Of a stretch of DNA of 64,000 nt, positions 44,419 to 53,650 are shown piece by piece. Under the pieces are notes generated by a model. That model saw only the letters and a list, made by a program, of their open reading frames with translations, searched no databases and had not been told where the DNA came from. Location: contig JAUOZS010000001.1 in NCBI GenBank assembly GCA_032334055.1, positions 2,826,501 through 2,890,500 on the forward strand, given 5' to 3'. The position numbers were made by a program, and so were the translations under genes. Positions within the stretch are counted from its first letter, which is position 1. The number at the start of each line of letters is the position of its first letter. Source of the DNA: Selenomonadales bacterium 4137-cl (GTDB lineage: Bacteria > Bacillota > Negativicutes > Sporomusales > UBA7701).

Positions 44419-44969
44419 TGGCCCGCCTCCTTGGCCTTACGGAAGATCCGTTTTATTTCCCCCGCCCTCTTGATGCTGTCGGGCAGCAGTTTCAGCTTGT
44501 TTTTGGCCAGGAATTTGAGCCCCAGCCCGAGGTCCTGGGCGTAAGAAGCCGTTTTGAGCTTGAACAGGCCGATGGTACCGGCCTCGTAGGAGCGTCCGAA
44601 GGTTTTGACGGTGGCCAGGAAGGAGGCGTGAAACGCCGCCGTCCGGGGTTCGCCGGCCTTTATACCGCATGCCAGCGCCATCTCCCGCAGGGTGTCGTTG
44701 ATTTTTGAAATGTCGATACCGTTGGGACACCTCGCCCCGCAGGTCTTGCAGCCGACACAGAGCCAGATGGTGTTGCTTCTCAGCACCGCTTCTTTTTCGC
44801 CGAGTTTGATCAGTTTCAGCAGATCGCAGTTATAGGGTTTCATCGCAAAGCTCATCGGGCATCCGCCGGCGCATTTCTTGCACTGGTAGCACAGGCTTAC
44901 CGGCTGTGCCGATCTTGTTTCGACTTCCTCAATAAACTTCCGGGATGGAGTTATGCCCGCACCTGTCAC
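44415..44969 (-). CDS. hdrC: Heterodisulfide reductase subunit C-like protein
   Basis: 184 aa with two [4Fe-4S] motifs (CYQCKKCAGGCP, about residues 29-40, and CVGCKTCGARCP, about 74-85) followed by a helical domain. A GTG start at 44969 is chosen: GGGGAGG lies 7 nt upstream and the size becomes normal for HdrC; the frame stays open upstream but is not HdrC-like. First gene of the hdrC-hdrB-hdrA-mvhD-metV-metF run. Confidence 0.9.
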   Translation of the reverse strand: MTGAGITPSRKFIEEVETRSAQPVSLCYQCKKCAGGCPMSFAMKPYNCDLLKLIKLGEKEAVLRSNTIWLCVGCKTCGARCPNGIDISKINDTLREMALACGIKAGEPRTAAFHASFLATVKTFGRSYEAGTIGLFKLKTASYAQDLGLGLKFLAKNKLKLLPDSIKRAGEIKRIFRKAKEAGQ

Positions 44970-45037
44970 AATAATGCCTCCCCTCTCGACATGCCGCAAC
45001 TGCTTCACGGCGGCGACGCCAGGCAGCGTCCCGGCAC

Positions 45038-46363
45038 TTATTCGACCGCCATCGCTTCCTTCAGCGCCACTCTCGGCTCGAACATCCTGTTGCTGAGGAT
45101 GAAGGCGATGATCAGGCCCAGCAGTAGCAGGACCGAAGCTGATATGAACGTGTACTGGGCCGCCTGACCGGCATAATTGTCTTTCAGGAAGGCCACGATC
45201 TGGGGACCGACGATTCCGGCCATACCCCACGCGGTAAGGATGCTGCCGTATACGACCGGCATCAGCCTGGGACCGAAAACATCGAGCACGAAGGAAGGCA
45301 TGGAGCCGAAACCGCCTCCGTAGCATAACAGCACGTAGCAGACCAATACGCCGAAGACGACCGGGTTCTTTACGAACAATAAAGCGACGAACACGGCGAT
45401 TTGGCTGCCGAGAATGAGGCGGAAGGTCTGAACGCGCCCGATTTTGTCCGACAGCCCGCCCCAGAAGAACCGGCCCAACCCGTTGAAAACCGAGCTTGCG
45501 GCAATGAGCGTCGCACCGGAGGCGGCCAGACCGGCCAATACCTGCGGATCGTTCAGCTTCGCCGGATCGATCGTTTCCTTCAAAAGATCCTGCAGCAGGG
45601 GTGACTGAAAGCTGATGAACATTATGCCGGCAATGATGTTGAGGAAGAATACCGCCCACATCATCAGGAATTTACCGGAAAAGACGCACTGTTTCGCGGT
45701 TACGGCGGCCATAAACGTCTGCGCGCCGTCCGCGGTCGCCGCGATAGCAAGCCCCTTTGGCGCGTATGCCGGCGGCGGGTTGACCAGGCAGTACCCTGCC
45801 GGCAGCGTAACGATGAGCATAATTACGCCGATGTACGAAAACACCTGGACGAGATTCCCGCCGCTGAAGGCCAGGAAAGCCGGGGCCAAGATTTTGGCCA
45901 TGACGAGCGCGCCGAAGCCGAAGCCCATGACGACCATCCCGGTGACAAAGCCTTTCTTGTCGGGAAACCACTTGGCGGCGGTAGCTACCGGAGTGACATA
46001 GCCGAGCCCCAACCCTAGCCCGCCGACTACTCCGTACCCGAGGTACAGCAGCGGCAGGCTATTGATCTGGAGGGCATAAGCGGATATTAGATAACCGGCG
46101 CCGTACATCAGGCCTCCGGTCATTGCCAGCTTTCGTGGGCCGTATTTCGGCAGACTGACGCCGCCCCACGCGGCCGCCAGTCCAAGGAAAAAGATCGCCA
46201 GGCTGAAGGCCCAGGACGCCTGCGCGTTGGTCCAGTTCCCCGCGGCCATAACCGGCTGCTGAAAATAGCTCCAGGAGTATACCGTCCCCAGGGCGAGCTG
46301 CAGGAGTGTCCCCATTAAGGCCACCAGCCACCGGTTTGTGTTCTTTTGCGCTTCTGTCGCCAT
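45038..46363 (-). CDS. OFA-family MFS transporter (formate/oxalate or monocarboxylate)
   Basis: 441 aa with 12 membrane helices and the OFA opening NRWLVALMGTLLQLALGTVYSWSYFQQPV. Family members exchange or symport oxalate, formate, lactate or related acids. It lies 12 bp after fhs on the same strand and just before hdrC, so formate, the substrate of Fhs, is an attractive cargo (inference). A second OFA-like carrier is at 60371-61663. Confidence 0.85.
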   Translation of the reverse strand: MATEAQKNTNRWLVALMGTLLQLALGTVYSWSYFQQPVMAAGNWTNAQASWAFSLAIFFLGLAAAWGGVSLPKYGPRKLAMTGGLMYGAGYLISAYALQINSLPLLYLGYGVVGGLGLGLGYVTPVATAAKWFPDKKGFVTGMVVMGFGFGALVMAKILAPAFLAFSGGNLVQVFSYIGVIMLIVTLPAGYCLVNPPPAYAPKGLAIAATADGAQTFMAAVTAKQCVFSGKFLMMWAVFFLNIIAGIMFISFQSPLLQDLLKETIDPAKLNDPQVLAGLAASGATLIAASSVFNGLGRFFWGGLSDKIGRVQTFRLILGSQIAVFVALLFVKNPVVFGVLVCYVLLCYGGGFGSMPSFVLDVFGPRLMPVVYGSILTAWGMAGIVGPQIVAFLKDNYAGQAAQYTFISASVLLLLGLIIAFILSNRMFEPRVALKEAMAVE

Positions 46364-46375
46364 AACTGACCGCTC

Positions 46376-48043
46376 CTAGAACAGACCGACAATTTTGCCG
46401 CTGTTGTCGATGTCCATCGCCTCGGCGGCCGGTTTCTTCGGCAGGCCGGGCATCGTCATGATCTCGCCGGTGATCGCCACCAGGAAGCCCGCCCCCGCCG
46501 CCACCCGCACCTCGCGGACCGTCACCGTAAACCCGGCCGGCCGGCCGAGCTTGGCGGCGTCGTCGCTTAAAGAATACTGCGTCTTCGCCATGCAGACCGG
46601 CGTCTTGTCGAACCCCATCGCGGTCAGCTCCTGGATGGTCTTGTCGGCGGCCGGCGTGTAGTTCACGCCGTCGGCCCCGTATATTTCCTTGGCAATGGCC
46701 GCGATCTTGTCTTTAATCGGCAGCTTGCCGTCGTAGAGGAAGCGGAACTTGTTCGGCTTCTCGATCGCCGCCAGCAGCTTCTGCGCCAGAGCCTCGCCGC
46801 CGGCGCCTCCCTTGGCCCACACTTCCGACAGGGCCACTTCGGCCCCCAGGGCGGCGCACTTTTCCTCCACGAAGGCCAGTTCGGCCGGCGTGTCGGTCGG
46901 GAAGGCGTTGATCGCCACCACCGCCGGCAGACCGAATTTGCCGACGTTTTCGATATGCTTGGTCAGGTTGGCCAGCCCTTTTTCCAGGGCGGCCATGTTC
47001 TCCCGCCCAAGGTCGGCTTTGGCCACCCCGCCGTGCGACTTGAGCGCCCGCACCGTGGTTACGAGCACGACGGCGTCAGGCTTGAGGCCGGCGAACCGGC
47101 ACTTGATGTCGATGAATTTCTCGGCTCCCAAATCGGCGCCGAATCCGGCCTCGGTCACGAGGATGTCGGCCAGCTTGAGGGCGAATTTCGACGCCATGAC
47201 GCTGTTGCAGCCATGGGCGATGTTGGCGAACGGGCCGCCGTGGATGAAGGCGGGGGTGTTTTCCAGCGTCTGTACGAGGTTAGGTTTAATGGCGTCCTTG
47301 AAAAGCAGGGTCAGCGCCCCCGCCACCTTGAGGTCGGCGACGGTGACCGGTTTGCCGTCATAGGTGTAGGCGACGATGATGCGGCTGATGCGCCGTTTCA
47401 TGTCTTCGAGGTCGGACGCCAGGCAGAGGATGGCCATCATTTCCGAGGCCACCGAGATGTCGAAGCCGCCTTCGCGCGGCACGCCGTTGGCTTTGCCGCC
47501 CAGGCCGAGGACGATGTTCCTAAGGGCCCGTTCGTTGAGGTCCATGACCCGCCGCCAGGTGATGCGCCGGGGGTCGATATTAAGCTCGTTGCCGTGGTGG
47601 AGGTGGTTGTCGAGCACCGCCGCCAGCAGGTTGTGGGCGGTGGTGACGGCGTGGATGTCGCCGGTGAAGTGGAGGTTGATGTCCTCCATCGGCACTACCT
47701 GGGCGTAGCCGCCGCCGGCCGCGCCGCCTTTGACGCCGAAGCACGGGCCGAGCGACGGTTCGCGCAGGGCGATGACGACTTTCTTGCCCAGGCGCCTTAA
47801 TGCGTCGCCGATGCCGACGGTGTTGGTCGTCTTGCCTTCGCCGGCGGGTGTGGGGTTTATGGCGCTGACAAGGATCAGTTTGCCGTCGGGGCGGTCTTTG
47901 AGCCTTTCCCACGCCGCAAGCGAGACTTTCGCCTTGTATTTGCCGTAAAGTTCGAGGTCGTCGTCGGTCAGGCCGAGTTCGGCCGCCACCTGGGCGATTG
48001 GTTTCATGTTCGCTTCCTGGGCTATTTCCACGTCGCTTTTCAT
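46376..48043 (-). CDS. fhs: Formate-tetrahydrofolate ligase
   Basis: 555 aa, the normal length. The P-loop [19 protein letters not shown] (about residues 62-80), the [24 protein letters not shown] segment and the terminal [23 protein letters not shown] are diagnostic. It makes 10-formyl-THF from formate and ATP in the methyl branch of the Wood-Ljungdahl pathway, or runs backwards to gain ATP during methyl oxidation. The start MKSDVEIAQ at 48043 follows GGGGGA. Confidence 0.97.
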   Translation of the reverse strand: MKSDVEIAQEANMKPIAQVAAELGLTDDDLELYGKYKAKVSLAAWERLKDRPDGKLILVSAINPTPAGEGKTTNTVGIGDALRRLGKKVVIALREPSLGPCFGVKGGAAGGGYAQVVPMEDINLHFTGDIHAVTTAHNLLAAVLDNHLHHGNELNIDPRRITWRRVMDLNERALRNIVLGLGGKANGVPREGGFDISVASEMMAILCLASDLEDMKRRISRIIVAYTYDGKPVTVADLKVAGALTLLFKDAIKPNLVQTLENTPAFIHGGPFANIAHGCNSVMASKFALKLADILVTEAGFGADLGAEKFIDIKCRFAGLKPDAVVLVTTVRALKSHGGVAKADLGRENMAALEKGLANLTKHIENVGKFGLPAVVAINAFPTDTPAELAFVEEKCAALGAEVALSEVWAKGGAGGEALAQKLLAAIEKPNKFRFLYDGKLPIKDKIAAIAKEIYGADGVNYTPAADKTIQELTAMGFDKTPVCMAKTQYSLSDDAAKLGRPAGFTVTVREVRVAAGAGFLVAITGEIMTMPGLPKKPAAEAMDIDNSGKIVGLF

Positions 48044-48112
48044 TGTTCGTCCCCCATTCATTGGATTATTGAAATTGGTTCCATATCATGTCTGGGCCGC
48101 GCCGTCCGCGCC

Positions 48113-48964
48113 CTATTTGCACTGGAGGGCTGCGGCTTTCAGGGTATTATGGAGCAGCATGGCGATCGTCAGCGGCCCTACCCCGCCCGGCACAGGCGTG
48201 ATGTGACCCGCCGTCCCGGCGACATCGGCGAAATTCACGTCGCCCACCAGCCTGTCGCCCACCCGGTTGATGCCGACATCGATTACCGTCGCACCCGGTT
48301 TTACCATATCCTTGGTGACGAATTGCGGTTTGCCGATGGCGGCGACCAGAATATCGCCTTCCCGGCAGACAGCGGCCAGGTCTTTAGTCCGCGAGTGGCA
48401 GACCGTGACTGTCGCGTTCCTGGCAAGCAGCAGCATGCTCATCGGCTTGCCGACGATGTTGCTGCGGCCGATAATCACGGCCCGCTTGCCTTCGATGGCA
48501 ATTTCGTTCATTTCCAGCATTTTTACGATACCGTAAGGAGTGCAGGGAACGAGATTCTCCCTGCCTACGCACAGGTTGCCGACATTTACCGGGTGGAAGC
48601 CGTCCACGTCCTTATCCGGCCGGATGTGCTCCAGCACCTTCTCAGCGTCGATGTGCTTCGGCAAGGGCAGTTGCACGAGGATGCCGTGCACGGCCTGGTC
48701 GCCGTTCAAGCGGTCGATGGTGGCTAACAGTTCTTCTTGGGAGGTTGTCTCCGGAAGTCTGATCACCTCCGAATTGATGCCGGTGTCGATGCACGCCTTG
48801 TGCTTGCGGCTCACGTATACCTTCGAGGCCGGGTCCTCGCCGACGATGACAACCGTAAGCCCCGGCCCGATGCCGAAGCGCTCCCGGAATTCCGCGACTT
48901 CCTTTTTTACTTCCTCGGTCAGTTTCGCCGCCGTAATTTTTCCGTCCAACACCTCTGCCGCCAT
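48113..48964 (-). CDS. folD: Bifunctional methylene-THF dehydrogenase / methenyl-THF cyclohydrolase
   Basis: 283 aa. The two signatures are present ([15 protein letters not shown] and the NAD(P)-binding [15 protein letters not shown]), plus the active-site region [10 protein letters not shown] and the closing DVGINRV...GDVNF. It converts 10-formyl- to 5,10-methylene-THF in either direction, between Fhs and MetFV. ATG 48964 is chosen because AAGGAGG lies 11 nt upstream and gives the standard length. A GntR-type palindrome lies 64 bp upstream. Confidence 0.96.
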   Translation of the reverse strand: MAAEVLDGKITAAKLTEEVKKEVAEFRERFGIGPGLTVVIVGEDPASKVYVSRKHKACIDTGINSEVIRLPETTSQEELLATIDRLNGDQAVHGILVQLPLPKHIDAEKVLEHIRPDKDVDGFHPVNVGNLCVGRENLVPCTPYGIVKMLEMNEIAIEGKRAVIIGRSNIVGKPMSMLLLARNATVTVCHSRTKDLAAVCREGDILVAAIGKPQFVTKDMVKPGATVIDVGINRVGDRLVGDVNFADVAGTAGHITPVPGGVGPLTIAMLLHNTLKAAALQCK

Positions 48965-49027
48965 GTTGTTTTCAGCCTCCTTCATTATTTCGGTGCCAAT
49001 ATCGCCAGGATTGTCATTGCGTAAGTA

Positions 49028-49045
49028 TATATGTATATACATATA
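49028..49045. promoter_or_regulatory. GntR/HutC-type operator a (upstream of folD)
   Basis: TATATGTATATACATATA is a perfect 18-bp palindrome whose core GTATATAC fits the HutC-branch pattern GT-N-TA-N-AC. It shares 16 identical bases (ATATATGTATATACAT) with the site at 53203-53218. Confidence 0.65.
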
Positions 49046-49106
49046 GTTCGAGGCAAAGATACAAACTCCTCTTGCAAAAGGGAATTTTCAGTTTTTTTAT
49101 TAACGG

Positions 49107-49805
49107 CTACCCTAAGCAGGCGCCTGGCTGGCTAACCTGGCCGCCCCCTGCCGAGCATACGTCTTCCAGACTGATTTCCTCCCCCGGTGCCAGGACGATG
49201 AACTCCTGATCCCATTGACCGAGCAGCAGTTTATGCAGCAGCCGCAACGAACCGGGGGTTATGGCGTGCTTTAAACCGAGCCTGGCGGCAAACTCCTCCG
49301 TCCGCGGCGTCACGCAATCTGTTTCATAGGCTCCTGTGTCGATCACCATGAACCGTCGGTAGTGCCCGAGCATCGTCTTCATCACCCGCAAGGCGCGCTG
49401 CTCGCCGTAGCGGGAAATACAGCGCTCGTATTCCCACAGAATATTCTTCTCGTAATCCAGCCATCCTTTTGTCGCAAAATAGGTTCCCATTTCCTGAGTG
49501 ATGAGTTTGCGGGCCTCGCAAGACCCTAACAGCAAAGGGATGCAATCATCAGCCTTGGGAAGGACAATGGTGAAAGCGGAGGATTTGATTCCGACAAGGC
49601 TGTTGCCGCAGAAGCCGAATGCGAGGAGAACGTAGTCGACATTGCCCAGCAAGTCCAGTTGTGCCTGGATTCTGCTGTGAAGCACGTTCGGGGTGTTGTG
49701 CAGACCTGACTCGATGTATATCACCGGATAGTCCACGCCGGTCTCTTTCAGCGCCAGGCAAAGTTCTTCTTTTATCGTCTGACAAGCTATTATTACGGCT
49801 CGCAT
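49107..49805 (-). CDS. DUF1638 domain protein of corrinoid methyltransferase loci
   Basis: 232 aa. The stretches MRAVIIACQTIKEEL, YIESGLHNTPNVLHSRIQAQLDLL, LLAFGFCGNSLVGIKSSAFTIVLPKADDCIPLLLGS and YPxY-type downstream features (WEYERCISRYG) fit DUF1638, whose members often sit beside corrinoid-dependent methyltransferases in acetogens and methanogens. Function unknown; one or two conserved Cys suggest a metal or cobalamin role. Start 49805 is preferred because the G-rich ribosome site is then 8 nt away. Third gene of the activator-gntR-DUF1638 unit. Confidence 0.75.
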   Translation of the reverse strand: MRAVIIACQTIKEELCLALKETGVDYPVIYIESGLHNTPNVLHSRIQAQLDLLGNVDYVLLAFGFCGNSLVGIKSSAFTIVLPKADDCIPLLLGSCEARKLITQEMGTYFATKGWLDYEKNILWEYERCISRYGEQRALRVMKTMLGHYRRFMVIDTGAYETDCVTPRTEEFAARLGLKHAITPGSLRLLHKLLLGQWDQEFIVLAPGEEISLEDVCSAGGGQVSQPGACLG

Positions 49806-49844
49806 GCGCATCTCCCCCTGAATGCCGGTATGCCCCCGGATCTC

Positions 49845-50564
49845 TCAAAACGGCGTGTATGAGGTGGCCTTGAGCTGAAAGCGGTCTTTATGACAAACCA
49901 TGTGGGATATTCCTAGCGGTGTGTCGTCTTTCGAATAGATTACCTGCTTGATGACCAATGCAGGCGTGTTTACTTCCGCCTCCAGCAATCGGGCCTGCTC
50001 GGCATTGAGAACGTCGACCGAGATGACCATGTCGTTTCGGACCGGTACGGTTTCCTGATGCTTGGCGACAACCTCGGAGAAGTTGGCGTATTCGAGCTGG
50101 GTTTCCAGCAGCGGCGTCGCCCGCAGGTACGGCAGGTACTTCTCCTCGACTCCGACAGGTTTATTTTCCTTGTATAATACCCGCTTTAACAAAAACACCT
50201 TGCCGTCGGGAGCCAGCTTCAACTCCTTGATGTAGTGCTCGTCGCGGATAAGTTTGACCCCCAACAGCTTGTAGCGGCATTTTTCCGCGCCTATGGCCGC
50301 GCTTTCCTGCAGGTCGATAACGAGCTGATTAAGCCGGGGACGATGAACGAAGGTTCCTTTCCCTTTGACGGTCTCGATCAGGCCGGCCTCCGCCAACAGA
50401 GCGAGCCCATGGCGCACGGTCATGCGGCTGATTCCGTATGTTTCGCCTAGTTGCCCTTCGGTGGGAATCATGTCGCCATCCTTTAGCTCCCCGGTTTCGA
50501 TTTGGCGCTTGATATCATCGGCGAGACGATAGTAGGCGGGGATGAGGTTTTTATTGTTTCTCAT
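49845..50564 (-). CDS. GntR family regulator, HutC/UTRA type
   Basis: 239 aa. The winged helix (YYRLADDIKRQIETGELKDGDMIPTEGQLGETYGISRMTVRHGLALLAEAGLIETVKGKGTFVHRPR) is followed by a UTRA ligand domain (about residues 90-235). It overlaps the corrinoid activator gene by 14 bp and lies 39 bp before the DUF1638 gene. Three GTATATAC palindromes in this island match its subfamily's site pattern, so it likely controls folD, the activator operon (including itself) and the DUF3786 gene. The ligand is unknown. Confidence 0.92.
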   Translation of the reverse strand: MRNNKNLIPAYYRLADDIKRQIETGELKDGDMIPTEGQLGETYGISRMTVRHGLALLAEAGLIETVKGKGTFVHRPRLNQLVIDLQESAAIGAEKCRYKLLGVKLIRDEHYIKELKLAPDGKVFLLKRVLYKENKPVGVEEKYLPYLRATPLLETQLEYANFSEVVAKHQETVPVRNDMVISVDVLNAEQARLLEAEVNTPALVIKQVIYSKDDTPLGISHMVCHKDRFQLKATSYTPF

Positions 50565-52362
50565 GCTTCACCTCAGCAAAACTCAGATTGGCCAGGAACA
50601 TCTTCTGAAAGTTGGGCTGCGCCGCCAGTTCCACGTATTCTGCTTCAGCGGCGATTCGCCCGCATCGCGCCTGTTTTTCCCGGGAAAGCAGGGCAAGGAC
50701 CGCACCGGTCCCCGCCGCGTTACCAACCGAGTTAATCCGTTCCCGGGAAAACCCGGGGAACAACCCTATTTTCAAAGCGCTGTCGATGTCGATGTAGTTC
50801 CCGAAGGCCCCGGCAATAAAGACCGTCGGTTCGCATGCTGGTCGGGCTTTTTCCATAAGGATTTCAATACCGGAGCGTATCGCGGCCTTGACCAGTTGGA
50901 GCTGCCGGATATCGTCCTGGGTGACGGCGATGGCGCAGCCTGTGGCGCTGTTCTCCGCCGCGGCCAGGACAAACTCCCACCGGCCGGCGTTATTTCTCAG
51001 CCGCCCGGCGACCGCCGGGGGCAAGCTCTTTTGCGCCTCTTGTCTGAAGCGGCCGCTGGCGGTGATTATCCCGTTTTTCACCAGTTCGGCGACAGCTTTG
51101 ACTATCCCCGAACCGCAAATCCCCGCCGGCTTACCGTCGTCGATCGTTCTGATGCGGACGTCCCCGTCGATAGCGACATCAGCTATCGCGCCGGCGGCAG
51201 CCCTCATCCCGTCGCGGATGTGGGCTCCCTCAAAGGCGGGCCCGGCGGCCGTAGCGCATGCCCACAGCCTTTTGCCGTTGCTGAGGACGATTTCGCCATT
51301 TGTCCCCAGGTCGACCAGCAGGGTCGGGACTGACGAGCTGTCCTGACCGACGGCGACTATGGCCGCCGTCGTGTCGGCCCCTACGAAGCTGGCAATATTG
51401 GGCAGCAAAAGGACTCTGCCGGTACAGTTGATGTGGAGATCGATCACTTCCGGGAGAAAGGGCTCGATCTGTTTGAAGACCGCCGCATAGGGCTTGACGG
51501 TAAGACTATGTGGCGATATTCCCATAAGCAGGTGTTCCATGGTCGTGTTGCCGGCTATCACCGCAGCGTATATCCGTTCACGCGGCAGGTCCGCCGTATC
51601 GCAAAGCGCGGCGACGATCTCGTTCAAACACCGTCTGACTGATGCCGCCAAGGCTTCCAACCCGCCGGGGGAAGCGGCTGCTTCAATGCGGGAGATGACG
51701 TCGGCGCCGAAGGCGGCCTGCGGATTTGTCCGGGAATGGGTCGCGACAACGGAGCGCTTGTTGATGTCTACCAGCATGCCGGCGATCGTCGTCGTCCCGA
51801 TATCGAAAGCCACGCCGAACAAGGCCGCGGTCGTATCTCCGGGCTCAACCGCAATGATCTCGTCGCCCATCGTAACGACGGTCATCTGGTCAGGCTTCTC
51901 CGCCGCCGCCCCGGCCAACTGCCTCATAAATTCGGCACCGGAGCCCAACGCTGACGCCTCGAAGGCATGACCAATCATTTCCTGCAGGGAATAGCAGTTT
52001 TCCAGCGCGGGGTACTCGGGCACGATTGCCGCCTTGCGCAGGAGCGGCTGGCCGTCATCGGCGGGGATGGCTGACATGCTGCCTTTCGGGCTGGCCGCAG
52101 TCTGCCTCAGGGCGATGACAATATCCCCCAGGGGGCGAATCTGGCAAGCCGTGTAGCAGTTGCCGGCTTTGGGGCTCGGCTGGGTCCCGTCAGGTCCGGC
52201 AACCCGCCCTGCGAGCAGTTGCACCATGCACTTGCCGCACTTACCCTTGCCGCCGCACAATGCTTCCAGAAGAACCCCGGCGTCTGTCAAAGCGTTGTGC
52301 ACGGTTTGACCCGGGGAAGCATGGATAGTCTTGTCGCTGCCTTCGATAATAATTTTGTACAT
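50551..52362 (-). CDS. Reductive activator of corrinoid proteins (RACo-like, ASKHA)
   Basis: 603 aa. An N-terminal plant-type [2Fe-2S] domain (LCGGKGKCGKCMVQL plus CYTACQIRP) is followed by a linker and a large DUF4445/ASKHA ATPase domain (AFDIGTTTIAGMLVDI, VIAGNTTMEHLL, LLVDLGTNGEIVL, IFIAGAFGN-like VFIAGAFGNYID). Such proteins use ATP to re-reduce inactive Co(II) corrinoid to Co(I). Partner here is the corrinoid protein at 55510-56139. AGGTGG lies 6 nt before ATG 52362. A GntR-type palindrome is 36 bp upstream. Confidence 0.92.
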   Translation of the reverse strand: MYKIIIEGSDKTIHASPGQTVHNALTDAGVLLEALCGGKGKCGKCMVQLLAGRVAGPDGTQPSPKAGNCYTACQIRPLGDIVIALRQTAASPKGSMSAIPADDGQPLLRKAAIVPEYPALENCYSLQEMIGHAFEASALGSGAEFMRQLAGAAAEKPDQMTVVTMGDEIIAVEPGDTTAALFGVAFDIGTTTIAGMLVDINKRSVVATHSRTNPQAAFGADVISRIEAAASPGGLEALAASVRRCLNEIVAALCDTADLPRERIYAAVIAGNTTMEHLLMGISPHSLTVKPYAAVFKQIEPFLPEVIDLHINCTGRVLLLPNIASFVGADTTAAIVAVGQDSSSVPTLLVDLGTNGEIVLSNGKRLWACATAAGPAFEGAHIRDGMRAAAGAIADVAIDGDVRIRTIDDGKPAGICGSGIVKAVAELVKNGIITASGRFRQEAQKSLPPAVAGRLRNNAGRWEFVLAAAENSATGCAIAVTQDDIRQLQLVKAAIRSGIEILMEKARPACEPTVFIAGAFGNYIDIDSALKIGLFPGFSRERINSVGNAAGTGAVLALLSREKQARCGRIAAEAEYVELAAQPNFQKMFLANLSFAEVKHEKQ

Positions 52363-52397
52363 TTTTCGCCACCTGCGTACAGGCGCCATCCTGCAAA

Positions 52398-52419
52398 GTA
52401 GTATATACAGCTATACTAC
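52398..52419. promoter_or_regulatory. GntR/HutC-type operator b (upstream of corrinoid activator)
   Basis: GTAGTATA - TACAGC - TATACTAC, 8-bp arms, containing GTATATAC at 52401-52408. Located 36-57 bp before the activator start codon. Confidence 0.6.
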
Positions 52420-52521
52420 AACAGTTACGATTTTTTCTCCTGCATTTTTCAACATTTTTATCGTCCGGCGCCTTACCCTCTTTAGAGGCATTTTGCATAA
52501 TAACACTATCGCTGCCAAGGA

Positions 52522-53157
52522 TCAGCCCGCGGTCAGCTTCTTGGCAGCCTCAGCCAGTTTGTGAACACAGACGGCTGTGGCCTCGATCAGGTCCTCGGCA
52601 GGCAGGTAGAATGGAGCGCTCGCATCGTAAAGAACGGTTACGCGGGCCGGCAATTCGTCGTAACCGGCCCACAAGGCAAAGATGACCGGCAGCCGCGGCA
52701 AGATGTCGATACTGAGTCCATACTGGCCGTAAATCGCCCGCGCGCCGCCGACAAGCTTCCCGGCCGCCGTCATGAGAGCCGGCCTGCTCCCGAATACGGC
52801 GAGCAGACCGTCTATGATTCTTTTGTTATACATGTCAAGGTATTTTACGCCACCGCCGGTAATCTCCTTAAAGGAGACAAGTCGGCCGGCGAGCGGCTGA
52901 CCGGCGGCCCGGAGCAGATAATGCAAAAGGACGGTCTTGACGACGGCCGGCGTCGCCTCGCCGCCGGCTGCGGCCACTTCGCCGCCGGGCCAGCTTATAT
53001 GATAGTCTTCATTCACGTAACGAAGGCTGATGAGGCCGCTGGCGGCGTCAAAAAAAGCTCCGCCGGCTGCGGCCAAGTCGGCCGGTTGACAGCGCCTGAG
53101 TTTGGTGCGGGCCTTCTGATAGGCGACGTCGTAAGCCCCGCCGAGGTTGTCGGTCAT
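52522..53157 (-). CDS. DUF3786 domain protein
   Basis: 211 aa. YHISWPGGEV, LLHYLLRAAGQPLAGRLVSFKEITGG and IYGQYGLSIDILPRLPVIFALWAGYDELPARVTVLYDASAPFYLPAEDLI fit DUF3786, a family common in acetogens and sulfate reducers and often next to corrinoid or CO-dehydrogenase genes. Function unknown. Start 53157 is preferred because the G-rich ribosome site abuts the upstream ATG at 53166. It has its own GntR-type palindrome 46 bp upstream. Confidence 0.75.
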   Translation of the reverse strand: MTDNLGGAYDVAYQKARTKLRRCQPADLAAAGGAFFDAASGLISLRYVNEDYHISWPGGEVAAAGGEATPAVVKTVLLHYLLRAAGQPLAGRLVSFKEITGGGVKYLDMYNKRIIDGLLAVFGSRPALMTAAGKLVGGARAIYGQYGLSIDILPRLPVIFALWAGYDELPARVTVLYDASAPFYLPAEDLIEATAVCVHKLAEAAKKLTAG

Positions 53158-53202
53158 CACCGTCATCCCCCTTTCCCGGGCAGCCGAAACCGCTCCAAAG
53201 AT

Positions 53203-53218
53203 ATATATGTATATACAT
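53203..53218. promoter_or_regulatory. GntR/HutC-type operator c (upstream of DUF3786 gene)
   Basis: ATATATGTATATACAT, with core palindrome ATGTATATACAT (53207-53218). Identical over 16 bases to operator a upstream of folD. Confidence 0.62.
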
Positions 53219-53287
53219 TATACGCTGTCAATTTGAAATTTTCCACTATTCTGATAAGTTTTTATTAAAAATTGCTCCCTTGCGTTT

Positions 53288-53650
53288 TCAGACCAGGTAC
53301 TTCTGTACAGCGTCGTCCACCGCTTTTTCGACCGTGCTTCTGCTATAACCGAAAATTAAAATGTTTATGGCGAGGTCTATGCTGCCTACTCCCCCATCGT
53401 CGATCTGCTCCCAGTCGGGAGAACCCTTGATATCCACCTGGTCGAGCCTGGTAAGTGACAAAAACAGGAAGGCTTCGCTGGCCGGCAGCCTGGCCAGCAG
53501 TTTAATATGTCCGAGAATAATGCCTTCATAGGATAATGGTTCGCCAAGGGCGATCAAGAATCCAATCAACGCTCCCTCTAAGCCTCTTCTGGTAAGTGGC
53601 TCGGCAAACACCACCTGACGGGTTTTGCTGAAAACAACCGCATCACTCAA
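53288..53650 (-). CDS. Unrecognised 120-aa protein of the methyltransferase locus
   Basis: I do not recognise this family. It is soluble, with a hydrophobic centre (GALIGFLIALGEPLSYEGIILGHIKLLARL), an acidic stretch (SPDWEQIDDGG) and a C-terminal helix (RSTVEKAVDDAVQKYL). No Cys residues or metal motifs. It overlaps the CobW-like GTPase gene by 8 bp, so the two are very likely translated together and may form one complex that serves corrinoid or metal handling. Codon use looks like its neighbours. Confidence 0.65.
   Translation of the reverse strand: MSDAVVFSKTRQVVFAEPLTRRGLEGALIGFLIALGEPLSYEGIILGHIKLLARLPASEAFLFLSLTRLDQVDIKGSPDWEQIDDGGVGSIDLAINILIFGYSRSTVEKAVDDAVQKYLV

Noticed and set aside
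44970..45659. Extension of the HdrC frame upstream to 45659
   Set aside because: It runs antiphase through the MFS gene; the GTG at 44969 has a strong ribosome site and gives normal HdrC length.
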